From the NCBI GenBank assembly GCA_020847555.1, contig JADLBT010000365.1, forward strand, positions 1-10,927: DNA of 10,927 nt, in the 5' to 3' direction. Below the pieces are notes generated by a model. The model had not been told where the DNA came from. It worked only from the letters and a program-made list of their open reading frames with translations, and ran no database searches. Positions 1-7,300 of the stretch are shown in pieces (position 1 is the first letter of the stretch; every line of letters starts with the position of its first letter). A program made the translations under genes and the position numbers. The DNA is from Gemmataceae bacterium (GTDB taxonomy: Bacteria > Planctomycetota > Planctomycetia > Gemmatales > Gemmataceae).

Positions 1-1365
1 CACATCGACGACGCCATTGATGAACTGGCTGCGGACCACCTGCCACGCCACGCTGAAGTTGAAGAAGCTCGTGCTGATGTACCGGGCCAGCGCTTCCTGC
101 GGCTTCTCCTGCAGGATCAGGACGTCGCCGGCCTTCACCAGCAGTCGCTCGCGCGGGTCGTTCAGGGCCAGCGCCAGATCGACCTTGATCGGCACCTGCC
201 CGCCGCCCGGCAACTGCCGGATGACCGTAAGCAGCGTGGCCGATGGGTTGCCCATGCCGGGGTTGACCAGGTTACCGGCCAGGTTACTGGTGCTGAACGA
301 ACCGTTGAGCAGCGGCCCGCGCACCCGTGCGATGGCCCCCACCACGTCGAGGTCGCGGTCGCGCGGCAGGATGTGCTCCCCTCCCGGCAGGAGCCCCCCC
401 GTGTAATAGATATCCTGGTCGCGCGCCTCCAGGTAGACCACGTCTCCGGTGCGCAGCACCACGTCCTCCGGCCGGATCGGCGGCACCTTGTACGGGTGCG
501 CGCGGAGCGGGATGCGGATTACCTGTGCCTGCCGGCCGACGGCGTGGGCCAGCGGGCTGGCCGGGTTTGCCTGGTAGCCCTGCAGCAGGGCCGCTCCGTC
601 GGTGCCGTCGATGAAGCACCCGCGGAAGACGATCACCGCGTTGTACGCATCCAGGCCCGGCAGACCGCCCGTCACCGTGAGGGCGTGGAGGATGTCGTTC
701 TCGCCGGCCGGCAACTCGATCAGGTTGCCGGTGCCGCGCTTGCCGGTGCTGACGACGCCCTCCGGGCCGGGGAGGAACGCTGGCGACTCCTGGCGGAGCA
801 CCAGCACCTGATAAACCCGCGGCTGCAGCAGGCTGACGAAGACGCGCTCCTCGCCGGCCTTGAGGAGCCCCTTTTTGGTGTAGGTGTCGCGGACCAGGCG
901 GTGCGCCTCCGCGACGCTCAGGCCGCGCACCGGCACCGGGTCGATCAGCGGCAGGGTGATGGTCCCGTTCTCGGCGACCGGGATCGGGTAGCCGAGGGCG
1001 GGCGCCAGGCGGCGCTGGTCCCGGATCAGCACTGGCGGAGGGACGTGCAGCGGCGGCACCAGGGCGCGGTCGCCGAGGATGCCCTCGATCCAGACGCCGA
1101 GCACGTCCCCGGGCGCCAGTCGGTAGACGGGCTGCGGCGGCTGGCGCAGGAGCGTTAGCGGGATGCTCACCTCGCCGTTTTTGGGGTGGGCGAGCATCTC
1201 GGGCGGGAGGCGGCGCACCGGAACCCCCTGCGCGACCGGGTTGGTCAGGGCGGCACACCCACTGCCGGACGCGGCCAGCAGCGGACCGGCGCATAGCAGG
1301 AGCAGTCCGACGCGGCTCCGCCGTGGTCGCGACAGCGCGTGCGGTGCGGATGTGGAGTCGCCCAT
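1..1365 (-). CDS. Polysaccharide biosynthesis/export protein (Wza-like, Poly_export + SLBB), 3' end outside window
   Basis: An open frame of 455 codons begins at the ATG complementary to 1363-1365 and runs without a stop to base 1, so the C-terminus is missing. The family forms or gates the outer-membrane channel that exports capsular or extracellular polysaccharide. The N-terminus has an Arg-rich stretch (residues 13-18), a hydrophobic core (19-32) and a Cys at 37 preceded by GSG. This suggests a lipoprotein signal, although the lipobox lacks the usual Leu at -3. The Poly_export domain starts at about residue 81 with YRLAPGDVLGVWIEG and continues through an ENGTITLPLIDPV strand and a GLSVAEAHRLV helix to about 160. 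From about 175 (VSLLQPRVYQVLVLRQ) the pattern is SLBB-like, with NDILHALTVTGGLPGLDAYN and a second unit after the DVVYLEARDQDIYYTGGL segment. A purine-rich GGGGGGAAGG lies 2 bases before the ATG. It lies 67 bases after the lipoprotein gene and is probably co-transcribed with it. The visible end (FNFSVAWQVVRSQF) resembles the tail of the family, so I infer that little is missing. Confidence 0.9.
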   Translation of the reverse strand, partial: MGDSTSAPHALSRPRRSRVGLLLLCAGPLLAASGSGCAALTNPVAQGVPVRRLPPEMLAHPKNGEVSIPLTLLRQPPQPVYRLAPGDVLGVWIEGILGDRALVPPLHVPPPVLIRDQRRLAPALGYPIPVAENGTITLPLIDPVPVRGLSVAEAHRLVRDTYTKKGLLKAGEERVFVSLLQPRVYQVLVLRQESPAFLPGPEGVVSTGKRGTGNLIELPAGENDILHALTVTGGLPGLDAYNAVIVFRGCFIDGTDGAALLQGYQANPASPLAHAVGRQAQVIRIPLRAHPYKVPPIRPEDVVLRTGDVVYLEARDQDIYYTGGLLPGGEHILPRDRDLDVVGAIARVRGPLLNGSFSTSNLAGNLVNPGMGNPSATLLTVIRQLPGGGQVPIKVDLALALNDPRERLLVKAGDVLILQEKPQEALARYISTSFFNFSVAWQVVRSQFINGVVDV

Positions 1366-1394
1366 CGCCTTCCCCCCTGTCCTGCCTGCTCCCC

Positions 1395-1420
1395 GCGCCG
1401 CAGCCCCCTGGTTGCGGCGC
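1395..1420 (-). other. Intergenic stem-loop between lipoprotein and exporter genes
   Basis: GCGCCGCA (1395-1402) and TGCGGCGC (1413-1420) form a perfect 8-bp stem with a 10-base loop. It lies in the 67-base spacer of the presumed two-gene unit, 12 bases below the lipoprotein stop and about 30 bases before the exporter ATG. There is no T-tract on the transcribed side, so a strong intrinsic terminator is unlikely. An mRNA-stabilising or expression-tuning hairpin is possible. In DNA this GC-rich, chance cannot be excluded. Confidence 0.4.
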
Positions 1421-1432
1421 CCGTCCCGGTGT

Positions 1433-2326
1433 TCAAGCACGCGCTCCCCCAAACTGCATATCAGTCTCTTCTTCCTCGTCTTCTTCCGCTTCCTCGTCCT
1501 CGTCGTCCGGCTCGGATTCCGGGTTGAGTAACTGGCCGCCCGAAACCAGGCCGGGTGAATCTCCAGGGAGCGCGGGGAGCAGCCGCACCCCCACGGGCGC
1601 AACAGGTGCCAGCAGCGGCGGCCCGCTGGGGGGCTCGGACCCCAGTTCCGGCCTCGTGGATGGGAGCGGAGCGCCGAGCTTGCTCGCGTCGGGCGCAACG
1701 GCCTCGCCGGGCGTCGGGTGGCCGAGGCCGGCCCGCGGCGGTATGTGCGCGGACGGCGGCGCCGGTCCGGGCCGCGGCGCCGGAGCCTCTTCCGGCTGCG
1801 GCGCGGGCGTCGCCCCCGGGGCGACCGGAACCCCCAGGCCGGCGGCGGGCGGAACCCCCGGAGCGAGAATCGGCGGATGTTCGTGGGGCGGCAGCCACGG
1901 CGGGTGGGCGCCGGATCCCGATGTTGGAAGCGTTATCCAGCGGCGATACCCGGTCTGCATGGCGACGGCGGCCCCGTGGCGGAAGCCGGCGAACCAGTCC
2001 TGGACCGCCAGGTTTCCCTCCGCCGTCTGGTAGTTCACCCCCCAGTAGCGGCGCGGCGGCAGCGGCGGCGGCTCCCCGTGGCCGCCGAACTCCAGGTGAT
2101 CGACAAACCCGTCGCAAAAGCCGTCGCCGTAGTCCTCGGAGTACGGCCCGCCCATCGCCCGCGCCTGCTGCCAGGCCGCCCGGGCGAGACGCCGGTTGCG
2201 CGCCCCCTCGCGGACCTGCTCGACCGCCTGGGCCGGGATGCTCAGGAGGTTGCGGGCGCCCTCCCCGACGAGGGCGCAACCGGAGCAGAGCACGCAGGCC
2301 CCAACGGTCATCAGTACGGCTCTCAT
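1433..2326 (-). CDS. Proline-rich lipoprotein of unknown function with acidic C-terminal tail
   Basis: This 297-residue protein has no assignable activity. Residues 1-17 look like a lipoprotein signal peptide: a short hydrophobic stretch ending in LCSGC, with Cys17 as the lipidation site, although -3 is Cys rather than Leu. A probably folded part spans about residues 20-135. It contains YSEDYGDGFCDGFVDHLEFGG (62-82), in which the DGF motif is repeated, then EPPPLPPRRYWGVNYQT (85-101) and DWFAGFRHGAA followed by GYRRW (110-130). I remember this pattern from hypothetical proteins encoded beside polysaccharide-export genes in planctomycetes. Residues 135-265 are a low-complexity Pro/Ala/Gly linker. 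Residues 270-289 are almost continuous Asp/Glu, followed by MQFGGARA. GGAG lies 9 bases before the ATG and supports this start. The gene leads the unit that ends with the exporter, so an accessory role at the cell surface is my inference. The acidic tail could bind cations or basic partners. Confidence 0.82.
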   Translation of the reverse strand: MRAVLMTVGACVLCSGCALVGEGARNLLSIPAQAVEQVREGARNRRLARAAWQQARAMGGPYSEDYGDGFCDGFVDHLEFGGHGEPPPLPPRRYWGVNYQTAEGNLAVQDWFAGFRHGAAVAMQTGYRRWITLPTSGSGAHPPWLPPHEHPPILAPGVPPAAGLGVPVAPGATPAPQPEEAPAPRPGPAPPSAHIPPRAGLGHPTPGEAVAPDASKLGAPLPSTRPELGSEPPSGPPLLAPVAPVGVRLLPALPGDSPGLVSGGQLLNPESEPDDEDEEAEEDEEEETDMQFGGARA

Positions 2327-2507
2327 CGCATCGCGCTCCGGGTACGCCCGCCGGCCCTGCGACCACTGCCGCCCCGGTGCCGGCCCGTTTGGCCCGCGTC
2401 GCGCCGCCCGACCGGCCAGCGGGGACTGCCCGCGGACGGCCGCGACGCCCTCGCGCGGGCTCGCCCTGTCCAGTTCGTTCGCTCGATGGGATCGGATTCG
2501 AGGCGGG

Positions 2508-2536
2508 AGATTAGAGCGGTATCACCGGAAAATCAA
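2508..2536 (-). promoter_or_regulatory. Candidate sigma-70-type promoter of the lipoprotein/export unit
   Basis: Read on the minus strand, TTGATT (2536-2531, four of six bases matching TTGACA) is followed after exactly 17 bases by TAATCT (2513-2508, three of six matching TATAAT). Transcription would start near 2500 and give a leader of about 175 bases before the ATG at 2326. The region is clearly less GC-rich than its surroundings, as expected for a promoter. The -10 match is weak and the assignment is inferred from position and spacing only. Confidence 0.4.
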
Positions 2537-2550
2537 GCCGACTTTTCCGG
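2525..2550. promoter_or_regulatory. Perfect inverted repeat CCGGAAAA-N10-TTTTCCGG, possible operator
   Basis: CCGGAAAA (2525-2532) and TTTTCCGG (2543-2550) are exact reverse complements around a 10-base centre. The repeat covers the -35 element of the candidate promoter for the export unit, a usual place for a dimeric repressor or activator to bind. It could instead be a hairpin ending transcription from the beta-CASP gene, but it sits more than 200 bases past that stop and has only a T4 run. An operator is the better guess; no regulator is encoded in the window. Confidence 0.4.
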
Positions 2551-2760
2551 CGCGCCGCCATGCCAACCTGCGACGAGGATCACCCCCCCATGCGTCCTGG
2601 CCCTCCTACCTTCCCCGTTTTCGCGACCTCGGCCGGGCGGCGATCAACCTGCGCGTGTCCGTCGGGTCGGCCGTCCGGCGGGTGGAGGAGGTGGGTTCAA
2701 GTCGGGACGTGCTGCTGACGCTGGGGGAATTCCCGGACCGACGGGGCGGCGCGGCGCCGG

Positions 2761-4185
2761 TCAGGACGCGAGACTGACCGTCTCGCCGCGCCCGGGGATG
2801 GCGACCTCGCCGAAGCCGTGTCTCCGCAGAGCCTCCGCCAGGTACTCCGCCTGGCTCGGTTCGCCGTGGACGAGGCGCACCTTGCCGGTCTGGCCGACCG
2901 AGGGGCCGAGCAGGGTCAGGAAGTCCTCGTGGTCGGCGTGACCGGAGAAACCGTTCAGGTCTACCACGTCCGCCCACTTGTTCCACACCCGCCCGGCGAA
3001 CCGCACCGTCGGGCCGCGCTCGAGCAGTTTCTGGCCGAGGCTCTGCGGCGCCTGGTAACTCACCAGCGCGATCGTGCAGCGCGGGTCGTCAACTACCTGC
3101 TGCAGGTGGTGGATGGCCCGGCCGACTTCCAGCATGCCGCCGGACGCGACAATCACGCACGGCCCGCGCCGCGCCGCCAGCTGGCGGCTCTCCTCCAGCG
3201 ATCGGACGTAGCGGATGCCCGTCTCGCCGCCGGCCGCGTCGTACTCCAGCCAGCGCAGGCTCGGGTCGGCGAGGCAGTCGGTGTGGCGCCGGTAGACCTC
3301 GGCGATGCTGCACGCGAGCGGGCTGTCCACGAACACCGGCAGCCGCGGCACGCGCCCCTCGTCCATCAGTTTCTGCAGGTAGTACACGACCAGCTGGGTC
3401 CGCCCGAGGCTGAACGCGGGGACGAGCACCTTGCCGTCGCGCGCGACGGTCCGGTTCACCACGTCCGCCAGGCGGTCGATCAGTTCTTCCAACCGCGGAT
3501 GGGTGCGGCCGCCATAGGTGCTCTCGCAGATGATCAGGTCGGCACCCGGCACGGGCGACGGTTGCCGGAGGAATGGCAGGCCGCGCCGCCCCAGGTCGCC
3601 GGTGAACGTCAGAGTCCGGGCGCCGCCTGGGCCGTTCATCGTCAGCGCGACCATGGCCGACCCGAGGACGTGGCCGGCGTCCACGAAGCGCACCGTGATC
3701 CCCGGGGCGACCTCGCGCGTCTCCTCGTAGGGGACGGTGACGCAGCGCCGCAGGGTCAACTCGGCGTCGCTGCTGGTGTAAAGCGGGCGGGCGTCGAGGT
3801 CGGCGGGGTTGCCGACGACGCCGCGCTGGAAGGCGTCCTCCTCCTGGATGCGCGCGGAGTCGGCGAGCATGACCGCCATCAGGTCGTGCGTTGCGGGCGT
3901 GCAGTAGATCGGTCCGTCGAAGCCCTGGCGCACCAGCGTCGGGACGTTGCCGCAGTGATCGACGTGAGCGTGACTGAGCACGACGGCGTCGATTTCCTCG
4001 GGCGGGAACGGGAAGGTGCGGTTGCGCCGGCGGACTTCGGGGTGATTGCCGAGAGACAGGCCGCAATCGAGGAGGATTTTCAGGTCGGCGACCTCGAGCA
4101 GGTGCATGGACCCGCTCACGCTTTGAGCAGCCCCCCAGAAGGTCACCCTCGGGACCGAGGGGCTGCGGGTCGAATGGGTTGTCAT
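2761..4185 (-). CDS. MBL-fold/beta-CASP RNA-processing exonuclease-like protein (CPSF73/TTHA0252 type)
   Basis: This 474-residue protein has every signature of the zinc-dependent beta-CASP nucleases that cut or trim RNA, such as Thermus TTHA0252 and eukaryotic CPSF73. The metallo-beta-lactamase motifs are LLDCG (Asp40), HAHVDH (72-77), AGH (His172) and FTGDLG (Asp197). The beta-CASP insert begins after CESTYGGRTH (Glu221, motif A) and includes VPAFSLGRTQ (255-264) and VASGGML (346-352). Motif B is GFSGHADH (His416) and motif C is LVHGE (His440). All expected metal ligands are present, so it should be active. The presence of motifs A-C argues against a beta-lactamase or glyoxalase. The cytoplasm is the expected location, since no signal peptide is seen. 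It is a stand-alone gene, 123 bases after the dehydrogenase. A TATAAT only 8 bases before the ATG, with no Shine-Dalgarno sequence, suggests a private promoter and a leaderless mRNA. Whether it acts as an RNase here is inferred from the family. Confidence 0.92.
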   Translation of the reverse strand: MTTHSTRSPSVPRVTFWGAAQSVSGSMHLLEVADLKILLDCGLSLGNHPEVRRRNRTFPFPPEEIDAVVLSHAHVDHCGNVPTLVRQGFDGPIYCTPATHDLMAVMLADSARIQEEDAFQRGVVGNPADLDARPLYTSSDAELTLRRCVTVPYEETREVAPGITVRFVDAGHVLGSAMVALTMNGPGGARTLTFTGDLGRRGLPFLRQPSPVPGADLIICESTYGGRTHPRLEELIDRLADVVNRTVARDGKVLVPAFSLGRTQLVVYYLQKLMDEGRVPRLPVFVDSPLACSIAEVYRRHTDCLADPSLRWLEYDAAGGETGIRYVRSLEESRQLAARRGPCVIVASGGMLEVGRAIHHLQQVVDDPRCTIALVSYQAPQSLGQKLLERGPTVRFAGRVWNKWADVVDLNGFSGHADHEDFLTLLGPSVGQTGKVRLVHGEPSQAEYLAEALRRHGFGEVAIPGRGETVSLAS

Positions 4186-4193
4186 ACACCGCC

Positions 4194-4199
4194 ATTATA
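4194..4199 (-). promoter_or_regulatory. Consensus -10 box TATAAT abutting the beta-CASP start codon
   Basis: The minus strand reads TATAAT-GGCGGTGT-ATG, placing a perfect -10 hexamer 8 bases before the start codon. A normal -10 to +1 distance of 6-8 bases puts the transcript start at or within two bases of the ATG. No good -35 hexamer is seen at 16-18 bases (CTGGTG at 17), and the DNA just upstream is a GC-rich hairpin. No purine-rich ribosome binding site fits between the -10 box and the ATG. Confidence 0.5.
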
Positions 4200-4203
4200 G
4201 CAA

Positions 4204-4229
4204 GCTCGGGCAAGGGCACCAGCCCGAGC
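4204..4229 (-). repeat. Perfect hairpin GCTCGGGC-N10-GCCCGAGC
   Basis: Bases 4204-4211 and 4222-4229 are exact reverse complements with a 10-base loop. This is the second of two hairpins in the 123-base gap after the dehydrogenase stop. It ends 4 bases above the TATAAT box of the next gene. It may help end transcription of the dehydrogenase mRNA, although no T-tract follows, or it may belong to a compound palindromic repeat together with 4239-4262. Confidence 0.5.
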
Positions 4230-4238
4230 CTCCCAGCT

Positions 4239-4262
4239 AGCCCGGCGCTGGCGCTCCGGGCT
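4239..4262 (-). repeat. REP-like palindrome AGCCCGG-N10-CCGGGCT
   Basis: AGCCCGG (4239-4245) and CCGGGCT (4256-4262) pair perfectly around a 10-base loop. On the minus strand the unit is AGCCCGG, AGCGCCAGCG, CCGGGCT. I recall very similar short palindromes scattered between genes in planctomycete genomes, which suggests a dispersed REP-type element rather than a gene-specific terminator. It is the only copy in this window, so repetitiveness cannot be shown here. It lies 47 bases past the dehydrogenase stop and could also act as a transcript 3'-end structure. Confidence 0.5.
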
Positions 4263-4308
4263 GGTCGGCAGACGTCTTATTCTCGCCCGGCGCCTGAGCA
4301 GGGATCGT

Positions 4309-7300
4309 CTACAGCAGGGAACGCACCAGTTCGACCGGGTGCAGGGCCGTTCGCCCCGTGAAGTGCTGGATCTGCATCCGACACGAGAACCCGGGCGCGA
4401 CAATCACGTCCTCTGGCCCGGCCGGCCGCAGGGCCGGGAACAGGCGCTGCTCGCCGACCTGGCGCGACACCTCGTAGTGCTCCTTCTCGTACCCGAACGA
4501 CCCGGCCATGCCGCAGCAGCCCGCGTCGAGGTCGATCACCTCGGCGCCGGGAATGCGCCGCAACAGGCGGAGCGTCGGCACCATGCCGACGAGCGCGCGC
4601 TGGTGACAGTGCCCCTGCACGAGCACACGCCTGGGGCCGGCCTTCAGCGGCGGGGCGCCGTCGCATGCGGTCGCCTGGTCGAGGAACTCCTCCAGGGTCT
4701 GGCACATCGCCGCCACCGTCTCGGCCTTCCGCCGCGCCGCGCCGCGAAGCAGGGCCGGGTAATCGTCCTTGATCGTGAGGAGGCAGCTCGGCTCGCAGGC
4801 GACGATGGCGGTTCCCCGGGCGGCCGCTGGGTACAGACGATCGACGTTGTGTTCCGCGTGCTCGACCGCTTGCGTCAGCATACCGTTGGAGATGAGGGGA
4901 CGACCACAGCAGCGCAGACCGGGAGCGCCCTTGATCGCCTCCAGAACATCGTAATTAAGATCTATTTCATGACTAATTACGCGAACCAGTACGTCCACCT
5001 CCTGAGCGATCAGCTCTCCGGGATAGGCGAGACTCGGGTAGTGGCCCAGCTGATAGAGGCTTTTTGCGGCTGCCATGCCGATCCACGGCTCATGATAATT
5101 GGTGAAGGTATCCGCCAAGAGGAGCACGCGCCGCTCCGTGACCAGGGGTTTGTCTTCGAGCCACCATTGCAGATAACGATCCACGAACGTTTGCCTTGCA
5201 AATGCCGGTGGCACGCGCCGCGAATCAATACCGAACAACTTCTCGTTCAACCACCGCATGGGCCGGCTGCGCATCAGCCAGTTCGACAGAGGGGCCAGTT
5301 TCGCCCCCCAGCGCGCCACGGCCGCCACATTGCCGAACACGCGGCTGCGCCACGGCACGCCGTGTTCGCGGTGATACTGGTGCAGGAACTCCGCCTTGAG
5401 CCGGGCCATATCCACGTTGGTCGGGCACTCGCCCTTGCACGCCTTGCACTCCAGGCACAGGTCGAGTACGTCGAACAGCCGCGGGTCGGTCAGGCCGTTC
5501 AGTCCGAGCTGCCCGGTCAGCGCCAGCCGCAGGGCGTTCGCCCGGCCGCGCGTGCTGTACTGCTCGTCGCGCGTCGCCTGGTACGAGGGGCACATGGTCC
5601 CGTCGCGCTTCTTGCGGCACTCGCCGACGCCGGCGCACAGTTCCGCCGAGCGCACCACCCCGCCGTCGGCGCCGAAGTCGAACGTCGTCGGCACGTCGGG
5701 CGTGACGTAGGCGGGACCGAAGCGCAGGCTCGACGCCAGCGGCGGCGCGTCCACGATCTTGCCGGGGTTGAGCAGATTCAGCGGATCGAGCGTCCGCTTG
5801 ATGGTGCGGAAGGCGCCGTACAGCGCCGGGCCAAACATTTTCTCCTGAAACGGACTGCGGACCAGCCCGTCGCCGTGCTCGCCCGACAGGGCGCCGCCGT
5901 ACTTCAGCACCAGGTCCGCGACCGCGCCGGCGATCGCCTCGAAGCGGCGCACGCCCTCGACCGTCTTGAGGTCGATCACCGGACGCACGTGCAGGCAGCC
6001 GACCGAGGCGTGCGCGTACACCCCCGCCGTCGTCCCGTGCCGCGCGATCACCTGCAAGAACTCGGCGATGTAGTCGCGCAGCCGCCCCGGGGCGACCGCC
6101 GTGTCCTCGACAAACGAGATCGCCTTTGCGTCACCCTTCTCGGCCCTCGACAGGCCGAGCGCCGCCTTGCGCAGCTTCCAGATGCGGCCCTGGGCGACGT
6201 TGTCCGTCGTCCGGTGAACATGGTAGCCGTGGCCGCGCCGTTGCAGGTCCGCTTCCAGCGCGTCCAGGCGCGGCGGCAGATCCTCGGGGCGGTCGGCGTA
6301 CAACTCGACGAGGAGGATTGCCCCCGGGTCGCCCTGGATGAAGTCGCGCAGCCGCGATGCCTCCGGGTTGAGGCGCGTGCTGTCGAGGACGTAGCGGTCG
6401 ATCACCTCGACCGCGGCCGGGCCGTGCTCCAGGATGGCGGGCGTCGCGGCGAGCGCGTCGAGCAGCTCGGTGAAGTGGATCGCCAGCAGCCCCTTCGCAC
6501 GCGGCAGCTCGATCAGCTTGACCTTCACTTCCAGGGTCAGGCCGAGCGTCCCCTCCGAGCCGACAAACAGCCCGGCCAGGTTGAACGGGGTCGGTGTCCC
6601 GTTGCGCGTCGCCCGCGGGACGAACAGATCGAGATTGTAGCCGCCGACGCGGCGCAGGATTGTCGGATACCGGCGTGCGATCTCCCCGGCGTGCTCGGCC
6701 GCCAGGCGGCGCACGGCGCGGTACGCCTCGCCTTCCAGGCCGGGGCGAGCGCACGTTGCCCGCAACTCGGCGTCGTCGAGCGGGCGCAGGTGGGCGGTGG
6801 TGCCGTCGGCCAGCAGCACCTTCAACTCCAGGACGTGGTCAATCGTCTTGCCGTGAATGACCGAATGCGTGCCGGAGGAGTTGTTGGCGACCATGCCGCC
6901 GAGGGTGGCCCGGTTCGACGTGGAGATGTCGGGCGCGAAGTGCAAACCGTGCTTCTTCACCGCCAGGTTGAGGTCGTCGAGCACACACCCCGGCTGCACC
7001 CAGGCCCAGCGCTCCGCCGGGTTTACTTCGAGGATGGCGTTGAGGTATTTCGAGCAGTCGAGCACCAGCCCCGGCCCGATGCACTGCCCGGCCTGCGACG
7101 TCCCGCCGCCACGCGCCGTCAGCGGGACGCGGAAGGTGCGGCACACGTCCAGGGCGGCGCGGACGTCCGCCTCGGTGCGCGGCAGGAGCACCCCGAGCGG
7201 GACGATCTGGTAGACGCTGGCGTCGGTGGAGTAGAGGGCGCGGCTGAGCCGGTCACAGCGGACCTCGCCGGTGAAGCGCCCTTCCAGCGCCGCCTTCAGC

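Larger units (their letters stand above)
2327..2760. other. 434-base intergenic region; promoter and leader of the export unit
   Basis: This gap lies between the stop of the beta-CASP gene and the start of the lipoprotein gene. Bases 2508-2550 hold a candidate promoter and a perfect inverted repeat, annotated separately. Bases 2327-2507 would be a GC-rich leader of about 175 bases; I see no riboswitch or small gene in it. Bases 2590-2760 contain plus-strand frames with GC-rich third positions, but no frame has a convincing start, ribosome binding site or recognisable domain. I therefore do not call a gene there. Confidence 0.6.

Noticed and set aside
373..1158. Long plus-strand open frame opposite the exporter gene (also other frames at 284-1294)
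   Set aside because: It is an antisense or frame shadow in GC-rich DNA. The minus-strand frame ending at 1365 carries the Poly_export and SLBB motifs, while these frames have Arg/Pro/Gly-rich sequence with no domain.
1464..1520. Repetitive plus-strand CTTCTTCCTCGTC-like tract as a microsatellite or CRISPR-like repeat
   Set aside because: It is the coding sequence of the Asp/Glu run in the lipoprotein. The repeats are irregular GAG/GAA/GAC codons with no spacers.
2590..2777. Possible small plus-strand gene or gene remnant (frame ending at 2777, or the ATG at 2590)
   Set aside because: One frame looks GC3-rich and protein-like near 2620-2777 but has no start codon or ribosome binding site. 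The ATG at 2590 is in another frame and stops after about 42 codons. No domain is recognised.
2761..4185. Reading the MBL protein as an antibiotic-resistance beta-lactamase
   Set aside because: The Glu221, His416 and His440 motifs and the beta-CASP insert identify the RNA-processing branch, and no secretion signal is present.
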